A stretch of 7,006 bases of DNA from an uncultured Bacteroidales bacterium (GTDB lineage: Bacteria; Bacteroidota; Bacteroidia; Bacteroidales; UBA932), in contig CAMHFA010000056.1 of the NCBI GenBank assembly GCA_946184255.1, forward strand, positions 1-7,006, read 5' to 3'. The translations under genes and the position numbers were made by a program. Each line of letters opens with the position of its first letter. Position 1 is the stretch's first letter. This document shows, piece after piece, positions 6,889 to 7,006 of the stretch. The notes beneath the pieces were generated by a model. It worked only from the letters and a program-made list of their open reading frames with translations. It did no database searches and had not been told where the DNA came from.

Positions 6889-7006
6889 AGTACTTCTTCC
6901 AATGCTTTGATGAATATGTCAACGTCTTCCTTTGAAAGGACGAGTGGTGCGAGCAGGCGGATCATGTTCTTGCCGGAGACGCCCGTGAATATGTGTTTGT
7001 CGAACA
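6885..7006 (-). CDS. argD: Acetylornithine/succinylornithine aminotransferase, C-terminal 39 residues
   Basis: An open frame enters at the right edge (first whole codon at 7004) and ends with TGA at 6887 to 6885. It encodes 39 residues, including G-V-S-G-K-N-M-I-R-L-L-A-P-L-V-L-S, followed by an acidic helix ending L-E-E-V-L. The pattern N-x-x-R-L-L-x-P-L is the hallmark C-terminus of class III PLP-dependent aminotransferases such as ArgD, where the Arg helps bind the substrate carboxylate. The PLP lysine and most of the enzyme lie outside the window, so the exact substrate cannot be read from here. The position directly before argF', with a 4-nt ATGA overlap, strongly favours ArgD, which would produce the N-acylornithine used by ArgF'. 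Confidence 0.85.
   Translation of the reverse strand, partial: FDKHIFTGVSGKNMIRLLAPLVLSKEDVDIFIKALEEVL

Noticed and set aside
1..7006. Mobile element, CRISPR array, toxin-antitoxin or defence system
   Set aside because: No repeats with spacers, transposase or integrase motifs, or unexplained coding space were found. The window is almost entirely filled by conserved housekeeping genes.

Overview
The window looks like chromosomal DNA from a member of the Bacteroidota, probably Bacteroidales. Three things point there. The carbamoyltransferase is of the N-succinylornithine type (ArgF'), known from Bacteroides. All the proteins match, from memory, the Bacteroides-like versions of their families. 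Two intergenic regions carry exact matches to the Bacteroidota -7 promoter element TAnnTTTG. Every recognised gene lies on the minus strand, so transcription runs from high to low coordinates. I see no mobile element, CRISPR array, phage gene or exotic accessory system. This is a core-metabolism and ribosome-assembly region.

Positions 7006 to about 2757 hold the downstream part of an arginine biosynthesis operon, in transcription order argD (3' end only), argF', argB, argE and argH. The genes overlap or abut (4-nt ATGA overlaps at argD/argF' and argF'/argB, 8 nt at argB/argE, 9 nt between argE and argH), which suggests translational coupling. In this succinyl variant of the pathway, ArgB phosphorylates N-succinylglutamate and ArgD makes N-succinylornithine. 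ArgF' then carbamoylates it to N-succinylcitrulline, ArgE removes the succinyl group, and ArgH releases arginine after ArgG has acted. ArgC and ArgG are not in the window.

The main anomaly is in argE. The reading frame is broken near 4496-4503. All the family landmarks are present, but they are split between an N-terminal part (5145 to 4453) and a C-terminal part (from about 4496 to 4104) one frame apart. About two residues expected at the junction are missing. This is either a recent small deletion in a real genome, giving a likely break in arginine synthesis, or an assembly or sequencing error. A second point of interest is Ser at position 90 of ArgF', where the Bacteroides fragilis enzyme has the specificity-determining Pro.

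Positions 2694 to 1 hold translation genes: typA/bipA (ribosome-associated GTPase), a DUF177/YceD family gene, rpmF (ribosomal protein L32), and a tRNA-Arg(CCT) cut by the left edge. typA and the DUF177-rpmF pair each appear to have their own promoter. The tRNA begins 18 nt after the rpmF stop with no visible promoter or terminator between. The longest gap between genes is 77 nt.
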